Below the pieces are notes generated by a model. It was not told the DNA's origin. It was given only the letters and a program-made list of their open reading frames with translations, and ran no database searches. A program made the position numbers and the translations under genes. A DNA stretch of 64,000 bases. Origin: Neonectria sp. B-13. Taxonomy: Eukaryota; Ascomycota; Sordariomycetes; Hypocreales; Nectriaceae. Below, in pieces: positions 44,979 through 58,499 of this stretch; within the stretch, counting starts at the first letter, position 1; the number at the start of each line of letters is the position of its first letter. Where the stretch lies: assembly GCA_002682825.1 (NCBI GenBank), contig NOKP01000003.1, positions 186,001-250,000 on the forward strand, read 5' to 3'.

Positions 44979-45909
44979 TTAGTCCCGGCTCTGCGTTTCC
45001 TCAACGGCCTCGGACTTTTCCTGTGGCGCCTCGGCCTTTGGATTGCCCCAGCGGAAGCTCAACTCAACTGAGAATTGGCCGACTGGAAGGCTCCAACGAG
45101 TATATGAGGCTTCTGAGCGTTCAGATATGGCTTTTTTACGCTGGGTGTCAAACATGTCAACCAGCACGAAAATAAAAAGCGCCATCTGAACAACGCTGTG
45201 GTTGAGTTAGTGTTAAGCCATTCCGTAGATTCGCATGCCGGGCCAAGAAAGACTCACCCGTATAAAGCCAGCAGCACTAAAAATGCTATGCTGACTGCTC
45301 CATACTTAACGGTCCATTTATGGCAATCCTCGATTTTGTCGGGGGTCCATTCTGGAACTTGCACTTCGGCGTCTCTTAACCAGGTGGGTTCCAACCAGGC
45401 GCGATCGGAGCGATCACAGTATCTCGACCGACAGGAGGCGTAGTTCATCAAGATATAAAAGCTGCCGAGGAAGGAAACGTATCCCGAAAGTCCAAAATAG
45501 AGGGTGTTTAGCAGTACCGGAAGAGACTTGTTGGTGCGTTTGAGGAGGATGAGATTGATGATGTGCAAAGGAATGACGATGAAGCTCTAAACATTGCCTG
45601 GTTAGTAGCGCTGATACATGAATATGGGCCCAATACTGGTCTTACTGCGGTTAAAACGGACGTATTTGTCTCATCAAGCCCCATATCTCTGTACCGGTAA
45701 TCAAAGCGGTCTCCTTCAGCGCCCAGGGCTGCGACAGGGAATAGGAAGCACAAGACAACGATGCCGATACCGAGTGATGCTGCAATGCCATTGAAAAGAA
45801 ATTTGTCATGTCGCGACATCACCTGAGAAACATCGGTATTGTCGCCACCTAAGAGTGGCCTGTTCTCTTGAGCCTCCCGCTCGTCGACTCTGGAAGTTTC
45901 GTCCTCCAT
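44979..45909 (-). CDS. Four-helix integral membrane protein, unknown function
   Basis: Three exons, complement(44979-45195, 45258-45586, 45646-45909), with introns of 62 and 59 bp; 269 residues from the ATG at 45909. A longer open frame upstream has only a TTG. Predicted segments: about 41-65 (GIAASLGIGIVVLCFLFPVAALG), 89-103 (FIVIPLHIINLILL), 110-135 (TLYFGLSGYVSFLGSFYIL) and, built across the second intron, AVSIAFLVLLALYG joined to VVQMALFIFVLVDMF. The first loop contains DNA-free acidic text; the third is Cys/Arg-rich (CRSRYCDRSDR). The C-terminus is polar and ends in an acidic tail. The clean splice phases and continuous topology indicate a real gene. I do not recognise the family. Confidence 0.7.
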
Positions 45910-46651
45910 AGTGAACACTGTCGCAAAATGGCTTGTGATATTGGCTGAATCGAGTTCACTGCGAGTAGGTAAAGCCAATGACCCTGATATAGAAGGTTCT
46001 AGAGTAGACCGTCGGTCGAGCGATGCTATTTATTCTTGTATGTCAGTAGGCATCAGTGCGACAATAACCGGCTGTGGGTCCTCAACATGGAAGAAAGAAT
46101 GAAGAGCCAATAGTAGAGCGAAAACACATCACGAACCCTGGTAAAAACTGCATGTTGGGTTGCATCTGCATGAGAAAGGACAGTCTGGCATCTACATTGA
46201 CGGTGGTGACCAACCCCGCATTTCTAAAGACTAGCACCAAATTCAATGCGCTGAGCGAGTCATCAAATTGGTAACACAAACGATAGCAAGATAGACGTTG
46301 ATTGAATCAGAGTGATCTCAGATTGAAATGGATGGCGAAATACTGGTGCCTTTGGGAGTCCTCGACGTTGGATACCCAGCCTCAAGATGTTCATTCTACC
46401 CAACCTTGGAAATGAGTCACGATTTCACATGGCCCAAGCCAACTCTAACATACGGTGGCCTTTTCAATTGCGCCATTATGATGCGTTGGTTGGCTCACTC
46501 GGCCATTACCCCTTTGGTCAGTCACCGACCAACATGCATCGTCTTAAACATAGTCTAGCGGCTAATGATTGAAACCTGGTCATGTATCCTCTGCATTTTC
46601 TATTATTTGAATTTATAGAAAATTTCCCTCTATTGGTCGAGGGTAGCAGGA
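45910..46651. other. Intergenic, no feature seen
   Basis: No convincing frame. It lies between the membrane protein's promoter and the 3' end of the next MFS gene. Confidence 0.45.
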
Positions 46652-48212
46652 TCAATACTTGGCCGCTAGTTTAAAGCCAGTCTCATGAAGTCTTGCTCCA
46701 AAAGTAACCACGGTACCAACGAGGCAAAATACGCCTGCAAAAACCTTCAAGCCCGTAAAAGAGCCGTGATCTACATCCAAGATGGCCCCGGCAATGGGAT
46801 TCGTGACCAGGCCTCCGATCGAGCCGCACATAAAGAGAAGACCCGTTCTATAGCCAAACTCTTCAGGTGGGGAGACCTCAGCAACGAGAGCAGGAGAGAG
46901 CGAGATGTAGGCTCCCGAGAAGAACCCAAAGAACGCAGCAAACGAAATAAGGGCGGCGTTGTTGCTCGCAGGTATCCAAAGCCCAAGAGTCAGGATGCCA
47001 GTGATGCCGCAGACCGTGCAGAAAACGTTGAATCGCCCAAGCTTATCACCTATAAGGCCGGACGATGATCGTCCGAAGAAGCTTCTCGTTCGTTAGCCCA
47101 GAACTGAGTCGGTGACAGAAAGGATGTAACAAACCTAGCAGAATTAAGGATAGGAACGAGGTATTGCAGTATACCAGAGCCCATCCCGGCAGCTCGGGCT
47201 TCTACAACGACGTAGTCGATAGGAACAAAGATGCCAAATGTGATCAAGAAGAAACCAGCCATGAGAAAGATGCTCTTGGGCTCGCGGAAGGGACGCAGGT
47301 GGTCTACCTTCTTCGAGGCATGGTCCTTGACCTCCACTCTTTGTCTGACCGTCAAATTGGCAATGATGAGGAGAAAGAGGATGAGAAATGCGGAAATACG
47401 CATTGTCCAAGGAAAGCCAACTTTCTTGATCAAGTGCGTCAGCATGATGGGGAAGATGACACCCCCGATGCTGGATCCCGTCGAGCAGATGCCAAAAGCA
47501 GCACCTCGTCTTTTGTTGAACCACTCTGGCACTGTACTGATAGCTGTGAACGGTTTTGTTAGCCTAAGTTGTAGGATTTGAGGAGAGAGTCGTACCTGGT
47601 TGGAAGATGGCAGATGCACCAATCGCACTACAGACACCCTGTGACAGCAAGATCTGATAATACTTTGTCGATATCGATGCCATCATCAAGCCGAAGACGT
47701 GCAGCAACGTCCCACCCAGGATCAAGCGACGTGGTCCGTAAATGTCGTACAGCCTTCCTACCACAGGGCCCTACAGAAAGCCCATTAAAACGTGTATGAT
47801 AATTGGAAGAGTCAGGTGTCTGAATCGACGGTACTCACCATAACCATGATGAAGAAAATCTGCAACGACGGAATCCATGCAATTGTGCTGGACGATAGGT
47901 CCTTGAGCAATTCATGCTCGTAATAATCTTGAAAAATCCCCACGCCTTAGAACGGGTGTTAGCCATGCCTCTAAGCTCCAGCAGGCGCTAGAGAACAAGC
48001 TTACTGTTGATCCAGCCGAAGCTGCAGAATGATGTACACCATGTTCCGAATACCACGAGCCAAGCTGCAGCGCCTCCGTCTGGGATCTGGCTGACGGTGC
48101 TACCGGGATTATCAGGCCCTGGAAGATCCAAATTGCCCTTCTCTACCTCGCGTGTTGTAGAAGGTGGCTCGTGAATGGAGTCTACCTCGGTTGTACTTCC
48201 GTTTGTTGCCAT
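46652..48212 (-). CDS. MFS transporter, monocarboxylate-porter-like
   Basis: Five exons, complement(46652-47081, 47135-47543, 47596-47770, 47839-47945, 48005-48212); 442 residues. The hydrophilic start is followed by [16 protein letters not shown], the 'PDGGxGW' signature that opens fungal MCT-type carriers. [15 protein letters not shown] (over the first intron), [56 protein letters not shown] and, in the second half, [13 protein letters not shown] follow. Around twelve hydrophobic stretches. It is a probable carrier for a monocarboxylate or another small metabolite; the substrate is unknown. All five phases agree. It belongs to the same family as the carrier at 25908-27363 but is not a close copy. 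Confidence 0.9.
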
Positions 48213-49570
48213 GTTGGGCTATGGAGGGATTGTATGTGAAGGATTGTTGGACGGTGAAGAATTGTTAGATGCAGCAATTTTAAGAAGTCAACCTTTCTTT
48301 TATAAAGCTGTGCAACTTGTCATTGTCGGTGACTCAAGCATCTCAATCGACTTTGAGGAACCCCGGAAACCCCGGCATCGAATTACATGGTGCAAAAGCC
48401 CGGGTTGTGGGGTCGGACATGGACTATAGTTAGATCGATCGCATTCGCCGTGATCCGTCACAAAAGGCCGAGACGCCCATACTACGCACTAACTCCTTGT
48501 CAATATGTCTATCTCACCAGCTCGAGAGATCCGATACGTAGACCGCGGAACACCCCGGTGTTCCATATGTTGAAATCTCGGCTTCTTGACCCTGTGACGA
48601 ATAGTGCGGCGTGCGGAGATACATGCGTCCTCGGAAATGGCAGAGTGTGCTGCGGCGACAATTCCGCCATGAATGGGGACAGGGCGCTAAGAGTATTTTA
48701 ACATGAAGACTTCGGCTAGCCTGCATGTGGTACGGAGAACGGACATGAAGTCGGAGCTGAGTTCAAATTCCCGTTGTTTCGGGAGGAGATGACGGATGGT
48801 GGGCTCTGTGGGTCGTGGTACATTACGCAGATGGTAGCACCGATTTGCCCAATTCAGCGGTCTTTGGAAGATGTCGAAAATAAGTGACGGAAATCTGAGG
48901 CTTAAGATTTGGTTTATGGGCGAGTTTGCTGACTTTGATTAATGTGTCGTGAATGTAAAGTTCGTCAAACATTCTGTGGGCACACGCGACGACACTCATC
49001 CAACGGCGAAGTATGTGATCGCAATTCCATCATCTTGATATATTACGCCAAGAGATAGAAAGAGCGAGTATTTACGCCCTTTTCCCCCATTCAACTCGGC
49101 TTTCTGGTCGTTGACTCATCCTATTCATTAGTTCAGACATGCATTCTCATTCGCGTTGTGGTGGGTACTCGGGCAGGGATCGGAGTTTTGGTACGGGCTC
49201 GGCCGAAAATGGCTTGGCTTCACCGTGGTTGCAAGGGAGCAATGTGCTAAAAGGCAATGGCGACGGCATTACTACGTGCACAACGTGGCGCTCTCGAGAA
49301 ACTACGCTCCCAGAGAGAGAATATCTCGAGGGGGAATTCAGATCACTGAAGATGCTTGTCAGTCGCTCGTCTCAGTCAGCAGCTGGAATCGCGGATCTTT
49401 ACTTATCCCGGCCGCACGCGTCGCAACACGTGGACGTGGACCTCCACTGATACGAAACGCCGACATCCAAGTCGCCAAGTTGTCAACTCAATGACTTGCA
49501 CTGTGAGATCCAAAGTCCACAGTATCAATCTGCCACCACGTCCCACGCCCACGCTCGTTAACCACCCAAC
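48213..49570. other. 1.4-kb intergenic region between divergent genes
   Basis: No gene seen. It holds the upstream regions of the MFS gene (minus) and the Mpv17/PMP22 gene (plus). Confidence 0.45.
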
Positions 49571-50381
49571 ATGCCGTCTCCCATTGTTACTGCCACGCTT
49601 CAGGCTGCGGCGCTGTCGACCGTCTCCAACCTCTGCGCCCAGGTCATCCTTGCGCGCCAGGAAAAGGTCAGGATTGCTCCACTTGCGTGCTCTGCTTCCA
49701 TTGCCGAAAAATGAGATGCTGCAAACGCCATGATTGTGCACTCTTCCGTGTCATCGTGCCCCTTGATAATCCAGCCCAATTGCTAATTGCTGTTGCACCG
49801 TAATAGCGCCCACTGGCATTGGATATTTTCCAGCTGCTGCGGTTCGTGACTCTTACGCTTCTTACTGCTCCTCCCAATTACCATTGGCAGCAATATCTTG
49901 AGCGTTGGTACCCCGCGTATCCCCTGGACAGCCGGGTTGAGCGTATTGGCGACATCGAGATGAGGCCTCACGATGATGCGCCCGAGCTCAAAGACGGCTT
50001 CCCCCAACACCTAGGGACCCCGGAGCCCAAGTTGAGCGTCAAGAACACACTGACCAAGTGGTTCATCGATTGCATGACCGCTGGAGCCATCATGAATACA
50101 GTCGCCTTCCTCGTGCTCATGGGCATCCTCAAGGGTCAGGGCAGCTCTCAGATCTGGAAGAACATCATGACGGTCAGTCCCCTTCTCGTTTTAGGTCTTT
50201 CATGAGCGCCACTCATTATCAGTAGGAAACTATCCCGATTATCATTGCTGGGTATAAGATTTGGCCCATTGCTTCCATCATCAGCTTCAGTTTCATCCCT
50301 GTCCATCGTCGGATTGTGTTTTTGAGTTTTGTCGGTCTTCTATGGGGCATTTACATGAGCATTGTTGCCGAAAGAGTGTAA
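49571..50381 (+). CDS. Mpv17/PMP22 family membrane protein
   Basis: Three exons, 49571-49666, 49807-50172 and 50226-50381, give 205 residues. The N-terminus (TLQAAALSTVSNLCAQVI) matches the family's first helix. The middle has APPNYHWQQYLERWYP, the usual 'GPxxHxWYxxLD' position, and a TAGAIMNTVAFLVLMG helix. The C-terminal exon carries the family signature: YKIWPIASIISFSFIPVHRRIVF, then a Trp-centred last helix (LLWGIYMSIVAE). Proteins of this family sit in peroxisomal or inner mitochondrial membranes and probably form small non-selective channels; the compartment is not decidable here. An acidic insert at about 85-105 (DIEMRPHDDAPEL) is typical of fungal members. The first intron (140 bp) is longer than others in the window. 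Confidence 0.9.
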
Positions 50382-50920
50382 TCCGCTTACAACCGTTGAT
50401 GGGTTGGCGAAAACTCGTATCTACTGCAGGACAAAGCGGGAGGACTCGCCTGTGTATCGGGACGGGCCCTTGATGACATATTCTGGTCGTTTCTGGCCAC
50501 ATCTATAGCATCTCGTAGGACCGAGAAAACACGCGGCTGAAGGTCCTAGCTAAAGAAAACAACTAGTCTCTCCTACTTACTAGGTAGGTACGAGAGATAA
50601 TCAAACTTGATGACGTGTTTTTTATTTAACCATGTTTTCTCGAGACAACAGGGTCGTTGACTTGGTCATGCGGAGGGGGAACTTCGCTGTTTAGTACCTG
50701 GCCAATGGCCGCTCGGCTCTGACGGTTAGGCACACCCGTCACACGTCACCCGTACCTTGAGAAAGTGCACTACAGCGGAACTATAACAACAACGTGCAGT
50801 GATTCAATCGTCCAACGATTTCAAGCCTACCTCTCCTCTCTACATACTCTCGCACCTATTTCTCCTAGGTAGCTGGTAAACATCCACCTTCGCTCACGTC
50901 GAGAAGCAATCACAACAGCC
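50382..50920. other. Intergenic, promoter of the UCH gene
   Basis: No coding frame. The last 90 bases are CT-rich (CTACCTCTCCTCTCTACATACTCTC) as in fungal core promoters. Confidence 0.5.
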
Positions 50921-51752
50921 ATGGCGCAGGAAACTCACCCGGCCTCTGGCTCTTCGCCGAGGATATTCACCATGCTTGGTAGGCTTTGCCGTGGACGGTG
51001 CACCCTTTCCTACCTTAGTCAGCTGACGATGCACATTAGAGAACAACCCCGAGGTGATGAATGATCTTGCTCAGCGGCTGGGACTCTCCCCGGACCTCTC
51101 GTTCCATGACGTCTATTCCCTAGATGACCCGGAACTCTTGGCTACCGTCCCGCGTCCCGTTTACGCCTTGTTGGCCATCATTCCCCTGACAAAAGCCTGG
51201 CAACGCGAACGTGAAGCCGAAGATGAGCAGACAGAGTGGTACGACGGTGCCGGCCCAGATGAACCCGCGGTGTGGTTTCATCAAACCATCATACACGGCT
51301 GTGGCCTGATTGGATTTCTTCACTGTATCTACAACGGCGCGCCTACGGAGATGGTCGTCCCCGGAAGTGATCTTGCCAAGTTTCGCGACGAAGCTATTCC
51401 CCTCCATAGAGAGGACCGTGCAAGTCTTTTGTCCAGGTCCGAGGTCATATTCCAAGCCAGTCAGGCATCGTCTCTCATCGGGGACACGGCTCCACCGAGC
51501 ATTGACGAGATGGAGCGGATGGGTAACCATTTTGTAGCCTTCGTCAGGGCCGGGGACGGAAACTTGTGGGAGCTGGAGGGTGCGAGAAAGGGACCGATAC
51601 ACAGGGGGCTGTTGGCCGAGGATGAAGATGCGTTGAGTGAGAAGGCTCTACAGCTGGGAATCAAGCGATTGATGGATCTTCAGCGAGCCGATTCGGCTGA
51701 AGGTGGCGACCTGCGCTTTTCTTGCATCGCCCTGGCTCCTCGGTCTGCGTGA
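50921..51752 (+). CDS. Ubiquitin carboxyl-terminal hydrolase, peptidase C12 (UCH-L/YUH1 type)
   Basis: Two exons, 50921-50978 and 51040-51752, give 256 residues. N-terminal text ENNPEVMNDLAQRLGL and the oxyanion Gln101 plus nucleophile Cys107 in QTIIHGCGLIGFLH identify the UCH family. The general-base His183 is in NHFVAFV. The third member of the triad is normally Asp in 'LYELDGRKxGP'; here the block reads LWELEGARKGP, with Glu199 in its place. The crossover-loop region (about 155-172) is short. The enzyme should remove small adducts from the ubiquitin C-terminus in the cytosol. The substitution either retains activity through Glu or is common in fungal orthologues; I cannot settle this without an alignment. 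Confidence 0.92.
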
Positions 51753-52452
51753 TCAAGGGAGTTGTCCCGGTATAAGCTCAACATTGGTAGCATAAATGAC
51801 AATTGGCTGGTCGCTCCCTCACAGCCACAGCTCTGTTTAAGACTTCATTTCTTCGAGTTCTGCATTGAGACTATGGAAACGTACAACGCATTGGCGCCCA
51901 CTGACAGGGCTGCGAGTCTGACGATTATTCTGTCCAAAATTATGTCATGTGAGAAGAAGAAGGGTGTATAAAGGAGGCCGGCTGGGTGAAGCTGGCTGGT
52001 CACCCAATACATTCGCAGTATGTTTGCCTGTACAGCACCATAATTACCCCGCAACAGTCATTATCACCGGAACTTCTTTTCTTTTCTTCTTTACCAACCG
52101 CTTCACTGAATCACCCATTTTGCCTAAATTGGGTGGGTGCATCTCCATTAATAATTCTCATGTTCGACAATGGCCACAACTGACTAAATGCCACCGTGCA
52201 GTTTCACGTACAGATTCATCCCCCTGCCCACACGAGAAAAACTCCACGCTCCTCAACAACATCTTTTGTTCGACTAAGGCCAGACTGTCACTTCCGTCTC
52301 GTTCCCTCAACCCTACAACATTAGTACCACCGCTCATTGCAAACCTGATGGCACTGGATCTTCACATCCCACCTTGCATCCACTCCCCGGCTCAATCTCG
52401 CCATCTCCCGCCAGTAGAGTAACCTTTACGAATCCAGATTGAGGGCCCACTG

Positions 52453-52986
52453 GTGTCAATTGAGAAACTACTTCCTGGGATAACATGGCAGCTTAAAAGC
52501 CCATTTCGGCCATGTCCGCAGCCAGCTGGCCCAGAGCTCGCAAGAGTAGCACTTAAAACAATACACGGGCAGGATGTTCGTCCTGATATTAGTGGCGACA
52601 TGGTTGTGCGAGATGAGTACTTGGGCTGGGTGATGGAGGACCCGAGACCATGGACGTAAGTGACCTTTCAGATTGGATTTTTCTACTTTACCTCTAGTGC
52701 CGACCGCCACTTACTCCTCATCAGAACGATTGACTACTATGGGGTCAACTTTGACCATCTTGTTCCAGCAGATGACACTGACCCTGAGGTCCTCCAGATC
52801 AACATCATCGAGATGGATGATGATGAAGGAGCATACGCAATGGAGCACCTGCTGTTCCCGGTAGACCCAGCAGAGTATAGAGGAGGGAAGGTGCTAGCAG
52901 TGCCAAGATGTGGTCAGAAGAGAAAGGGTACGCAAGATCGTAAAAGGATCAACGAGTCAGTGATTAGAAAGGATAAGCTAAGGTGA
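52453..52986 (+). CDS. Possible two-exon gene, start not found
   Basis: Frames 52453-52655 and 52698-52986 join over a 42-bp intron (GTAAGT...CTCTAG) to give a 163-residue reading: DVRPDISGDMVVRDEYLGWV, then RHLLLIRTIDYYGVNFDHLVP, an acidic EMDDDEGAYAMEHLL, and a basic tail (GQKRKGTQDRKR). The open frame at 52453 begins with GTG, so a further 5' exon or a lost start would be needed. The intron is unusually short. It could be a degraded gene. No family recognised. Confidence 0.35.
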
Positions 52987-53428
52987 GAGAGAGCAGGAGG
53001 ATGCGTTCACTACCGAGTTAGGGTCAGGATCCGGGGAAGAGAAAACATAAGAGTCTCCTCAACCCGCAACTTGTAGGAGAGAGATAGGCGAGAGCGTGGC
53101 GAGAGTCCATGCAGGGCCGGCGGTGGTCTGCGTTGACGGTAGATGGGGTTGTATTGTGTCGTGCGGGCGTCGGAACCTACTTTTCGGGCTGTCTCGATGT
53201 CTTATGACTAAGCCGAGTTGTGGTAGAATGGGAGGTAGGGGAAGGATTTGAAGTTATAGAGAGTGGGAGAGGGAGTAGGAGTAAGAAGCCGGGACTAGCT
53301 TGAAGTGAAGGCCTGTGGTAGTGACCCGTCCAACCCGTTGCGATGTGAGGACCGTAATGCAGACCTGTATAGTCCAGTCCAAAGCCCTGTTGCAAATACT
53401 TGTACAACCGCCGCGAGAACCCGTTGCG

Positions 53429-53522
53429 GAGAGCCGCGGTGAAGACCCGTGGTTAAGACCCGTGGTTAAGACCCGTGGTAAAGAGCCGTTGCGAAGACTA
53501 GTTGTAAAGACCGGGTGTAAAG
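53429..53522. repeat. 13-bp minisatellite
   Basis: Units based on AAGACCCGTGGTT start at 53442, 53455, 53468, 53481, 53494 and 53507, an exact 13-bp step. The first two are identical and later ones diverge. Weaker copies extend on both sides (about 53330-53570). Confidence 0.85.
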
Positions 53523-54318
53523 ACTCGAAGAATCCGTTACGAAGATCTATGGTCAAGACTTATATAACCCGCTCCTTTAACTAGACGAGGCCACACTACT
53601 AGAAACGCACGAAGAGCTGATTTGGGTCTCGGTCGGCTTCTAGAGCGTCAAGGCGGAGTCCCTTTACCAGTCCACTTTAGTATTTCATCGCCATCCTAAA
53701 GATCGATAGCAAGTCTAGATAGCTTTACTTTTATAGGATTCCTCATACTTAAAAGATAAAGGGGTTGTTCAGTCATGCTATGTAAAAGCAAGGTTACGAC
53801 TTGTGTATTCGCAGACTTTGCACGTGATTGTACATAAACCCCGACGGAAGATGCAGCACATTGCAGCTTCTAGAAGAAATCCAAACTTTGATCATCATTT
53901 ATCCCCCCCGTTTGTTTCTTCCAAAGCTTCAAATTTCCTAGGTTATTTTCCATCCTTCACTTGATTCGCCGAAACCCTAGACTACGCCGCCCGTCAACCT
54001 CCCGACGCCGGCGATGGCGTGATATAGCACAATGGCCAGACTCACTCCGTCGCGACCGCATCTCCACCCTCGGGCTTCACTTCACTGGCTGCCGTTGACC
54101 CGACAGGGCTTGTCGCAATGGGCCTCATGGAGTGGGAAAAGTGGATATCGACATCGCAAGCTTCGGCGAATTCGCGACGCATCCCTTTCTGATCTTTTTG
54201 TCTTCTTCCGTCCATCTCTCCTGGTGCAATTGGGCTGACTTGGCGGGCTCGAACTCATCCAGCCCCTACTTATCGAAATTTTGAGAGAAAAAAGAAAAAA
54301 ACCTCACCCCCCGCTTCC

Positions 54319-55869
<1,551 letters not shown>

Positions 55870-56302
55870 TGAGGATGTTGTGGGTGCAGTTACAGCGGTA
55901 GATTTAGATAGATTTAGATGCTGGTGGCTCTGAGAGTGGAGGTTCAGTATAAGCTTCAACTCAGCTGAACTGCCATAGAGCTCCGAAAGGTTATGACATA
56001 GATCGACAAGACTGATGCAATCAATGTTCACTGATTGGATCCTACGGCTCTTGAGGTTTGCGTAAGCATGTTGATTTGAAGTAGATTCCATCTTCGTTGT
56101 CCATTGAAGGATGCTCGCTCATATCATCATCAACACAGTCAGTCGCTCGACACGCACGCAGAGATTCGCCATCCCACGTCCCAAGTTCCAACCAAAACTC
56201 CAACCACACGAAACAACCCAACGCCTGTGCTTGCAGAAATGGAAATACCCCTAGACGCCAAAGCCCAAAACACCGTCGAAGCAACCCTTCGAAACACATC
56301 CT
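55870..56302. other. Intergenic between convergent genes
   Basis: No feature seen; it holds the 3' ends of both neighbours. Confidence 0.5.
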
Positions 56303-57025
56303 TCACACCATGTCCGCGTCCCGACAGGTCGAGGCGCGCGACGACTCGGGCCTCGCCTGGGTTTGCTCCTGCTCCTGCTCGTAGTGCCCCAGCTCGCGCA
56401 GCCAGGCGTTCATCCTCGACACCTTGTCCTCCTCGAGGCTCCGGTGCTCGGGGGCGTCCCACTCGTCCTCGCTGAGGCTCCACAGCGTCAGGTGCTCGAG
56501 GATGGCCATGACGGCGGTGACGATGATGACGCTGACGGGGTTGCCCCAGTCGGACGACCAGGCGGCGTAGAAGATCAGCACGAAGGCGTCGACGGCGTCG
56601 CTGAGAAGGCCCACGGCCAGCGAGCGGCTGACCTCGCGGCGGGCGTAGGCGTCGCCGTCGAGGGCATTCGCGACGTCGGCCGTGTGCAGCAGTCCGGCGA
56701 GGAGGATGTCGCGCACGCCGATCAGGCTGGCGAGCATGCACGAGGAGCCATCGGAGGGCACGTCGAGGGCGTACAGGCCGAAGCGCGGGTAGACGATGAG
56801 CGAGAGGCCGCGGAAGAAGCGCACAAGGCAGAAGGTGGAGATGGCGGTGCGCTGGATGCGGGCGGCGAGGGAGATTTGCGGCGCGGGGGGTTGTTGTTGC
56901 TGGTGGAGTTGGAGTTGTTGCTGCAGTCGGAGCTGGAGTTGTTGCGAGGACCGGTCCGGGAGGGCGACGGCGGCGGTGGTGGCGGAGGAGATGGGGAGGA
57001 GGGGCGTCGTGACGGTCGCGGCCAT
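56303..57025 (-). CDS. PolyQ-containing small membrane protein, unknown function
   Basis: Single exon, 240 residues. A low-complexity leader (about 25-50) is built of Gln, Leu and Pro with runs of up to four Gln. Three or four hydrophobic segments follow: around LVRFFRGLSLIVYPRFGLYAL (68-88), ASLIGVRDILLAGLLHTADVANAL (100-123), AVGLLSDAVDAFVLIFYAAW (138-157) and VSVIIVTAVMAILEHLTLW (165-183). A Glu/Arg-rich cytosolic tail completes it. The spacing and the 'R-G-L-S-L-I' and 'I-G-V-R-D-I' blocks resemble small DUF4267-type fungal membrane proteins; this is a tentative match from memory. Strong codon bias toward G/C at third positions gives long open shadows on the other strand. Confidence 0.7.
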   Translation of the reverse strand: MAATVTTPLLPISSATTAAVALPDRSSQQLQLRLQQQLQLHQQQQPPAPQISLAARIQRTAISTFCLVRFFRGLSLIVYPRFGLYALDVPSDGSSCMLASLIGVRDILLAGLLHTADVANALDGDAYARREVSRSLAVGLLSDAVDAFVLIFYAAWSSDWGNPVSVIIVTAVMAILEHLTLWSLSEDEWDAPEHRSLEEDKVSRMNAWLRELGHYEQEQEQTQARPESSRASTCRDADMV

Positions 57026-57071
57026 GTCAGGAAAGTCGAGTTCTGGGTGGTTGATTGGCTAAGGCGGGGGG

Positions 57072-57115
57072 ATATGAGGATGAGGATGAAGATGAGGATG
57101 AGGATGAGGATGAGG
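57072..57115. repeat. GATGAG hexanucleotide repeat
   Basis: About seven units of GATGAG/GATGAA lie 50 bp upstream of the polyQ membrane-protein ATG, within its probable 5' leader on the minus strand (where it reads CTCATC). Confidence 0.85.
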
Positions 57116-58463
57116 TCTTTTCGACACAACTACCACGGGAGGAAGGGGAGGAGGGGAGGAAAAGCGACGAAGGCGACACGAGATGGCACTCTCTGATATT
57201 AATATACACTACTAATACACCCTCGACACTGTAGTTATGTAGCACCTCGCTCCCACAGGCGGCCGCATTTTTCCCACCGACCGCCTGGGGCGACACGGAA
57301 AAGAGAAAGGCAGCAGGAGGGGAAAAATAAAGAGCTCACGCGTTTCCCCACCGAGAACAGTAGCGTCAGGATGGGACAAGTGCCACTTCCGACTCTGGGA
57401 TGGTGGCGGCCCTGTCCAATTGCTTTCAACGGCCGTCCCCTCCTCGGATCCCTGCGCCTGGGGGATCTTCGATGATGCTCCATAGCACTGTAGTCTGTCG
57501 CGCTAAAGGCGCAGCGGAAGTGGTGTGCGATGCGTGGGATGGTGGAAGATAAGCTCCGGGGGGGTCGGTCGGTGAGGGAATGGATGGGATGGGCTTTCTG
57601 CGTGGCTGTGCGGCTGTGCGACGAGAGGGTGCGATGGACGATGTTGGCTTGGGCTAGATGGTGATGATGGTGATGGTGATGGCTGTGGATTGGTTGTTTT
57701 CTTGAGACATTTTGGTGTTTGACGTCGGTTTGTCGCCTGCAGTCCATCTGTGTCTGTCTGATGGCATCGCATCCTATCGCTTCAAAGCCGGCCGCAGAGC
57801 CACCTCGACCAGCCATCTCGACCACACAAACCCCCCTGTCGCGAGGATGGTGCACATAACGAACGCACTGCGCACTGCACACGGCCCTGCACACTGCACA
57901 GGCAATGTTCGGCAGAGCAACGGTTGGCAGGCATTCGCAGGTTGGACGAGCGAACCCGTGGAGATAAGACTCACCACCATCTGCTTCCAACTAGCCCGGC
58001 TCACCTTACCTCTTTCAACCCCAACCCACCGATGCGGCAGTCCGGGATCGGTCAAGGGACCCCTAGTGCGGGACCAAGCGGGATCAAGCGACAAATGGGC
58101 CGTGGGTGGCCTGGTTCTATCGTGTGTATCGTGATGGGAACGCACGACCCTTTTCACGATGCGAAAAAGAAAAAGAGCACGCCATCTTGTTTTGTGTCGT
58201 ACTGCCCGGTTTGCATACTAGTAGTTGGGTCTGGTGGCTGGTGAGACCAACCCCCATGTGTGTCTCAGTCCTCCACACCCATGGCTAAACCTGTGCCACT
58301 TCTCTGCCCATCACCTCGCCTCTCTCCGATCCTCATGCAGCAATTACCAAGTATGTAAGTAAGTAATCAGATGCCGTGGCTGAAATGCCACAAAGTCAGA
58401 AAGACGGGTAGCTTCAGCCGCCCGATATGGATCCACAGACAGACAGGACACATCCCTGACCCC

Positions 58464-58499
58464 GCTCTCTCTCTCTCCGTCTCTCTCTCGCGCTCTCCA
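58464..58499. repeat. CT-dinucleotide-rich tract
   Basis: Alternating CT with few interruptions (CTCTCTCTCTCTCCGTCTCTCT). A simple microsatellite, perhaps promoter-associated. Confidence 0.8.

Larger units (their letters stand above)
51753..54318. other. 2.6-kb region with one doubtful gene and a minisatellite
   Basis: It contains the possible gene at 52453-52986 and the 13-bp tandem repeat near 53.43-53.52 kb, each listed separately. From 53.6 to 54.3 kb nothing is recognised. Confidence 0.45.

Noticed and set aside
45910..45978. Longer N-terminus for the four-TM protein
   Set aside because: The upstream in-frame start is TTG; the first ATG is at 45909.
56363..57196. 277-codon plus-strand frame opposite the polyQ protein
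   Set aside because: Val/Glu/Gly-rich antisense shadow produced by the strong GC3 bias of the minus-strand gene.
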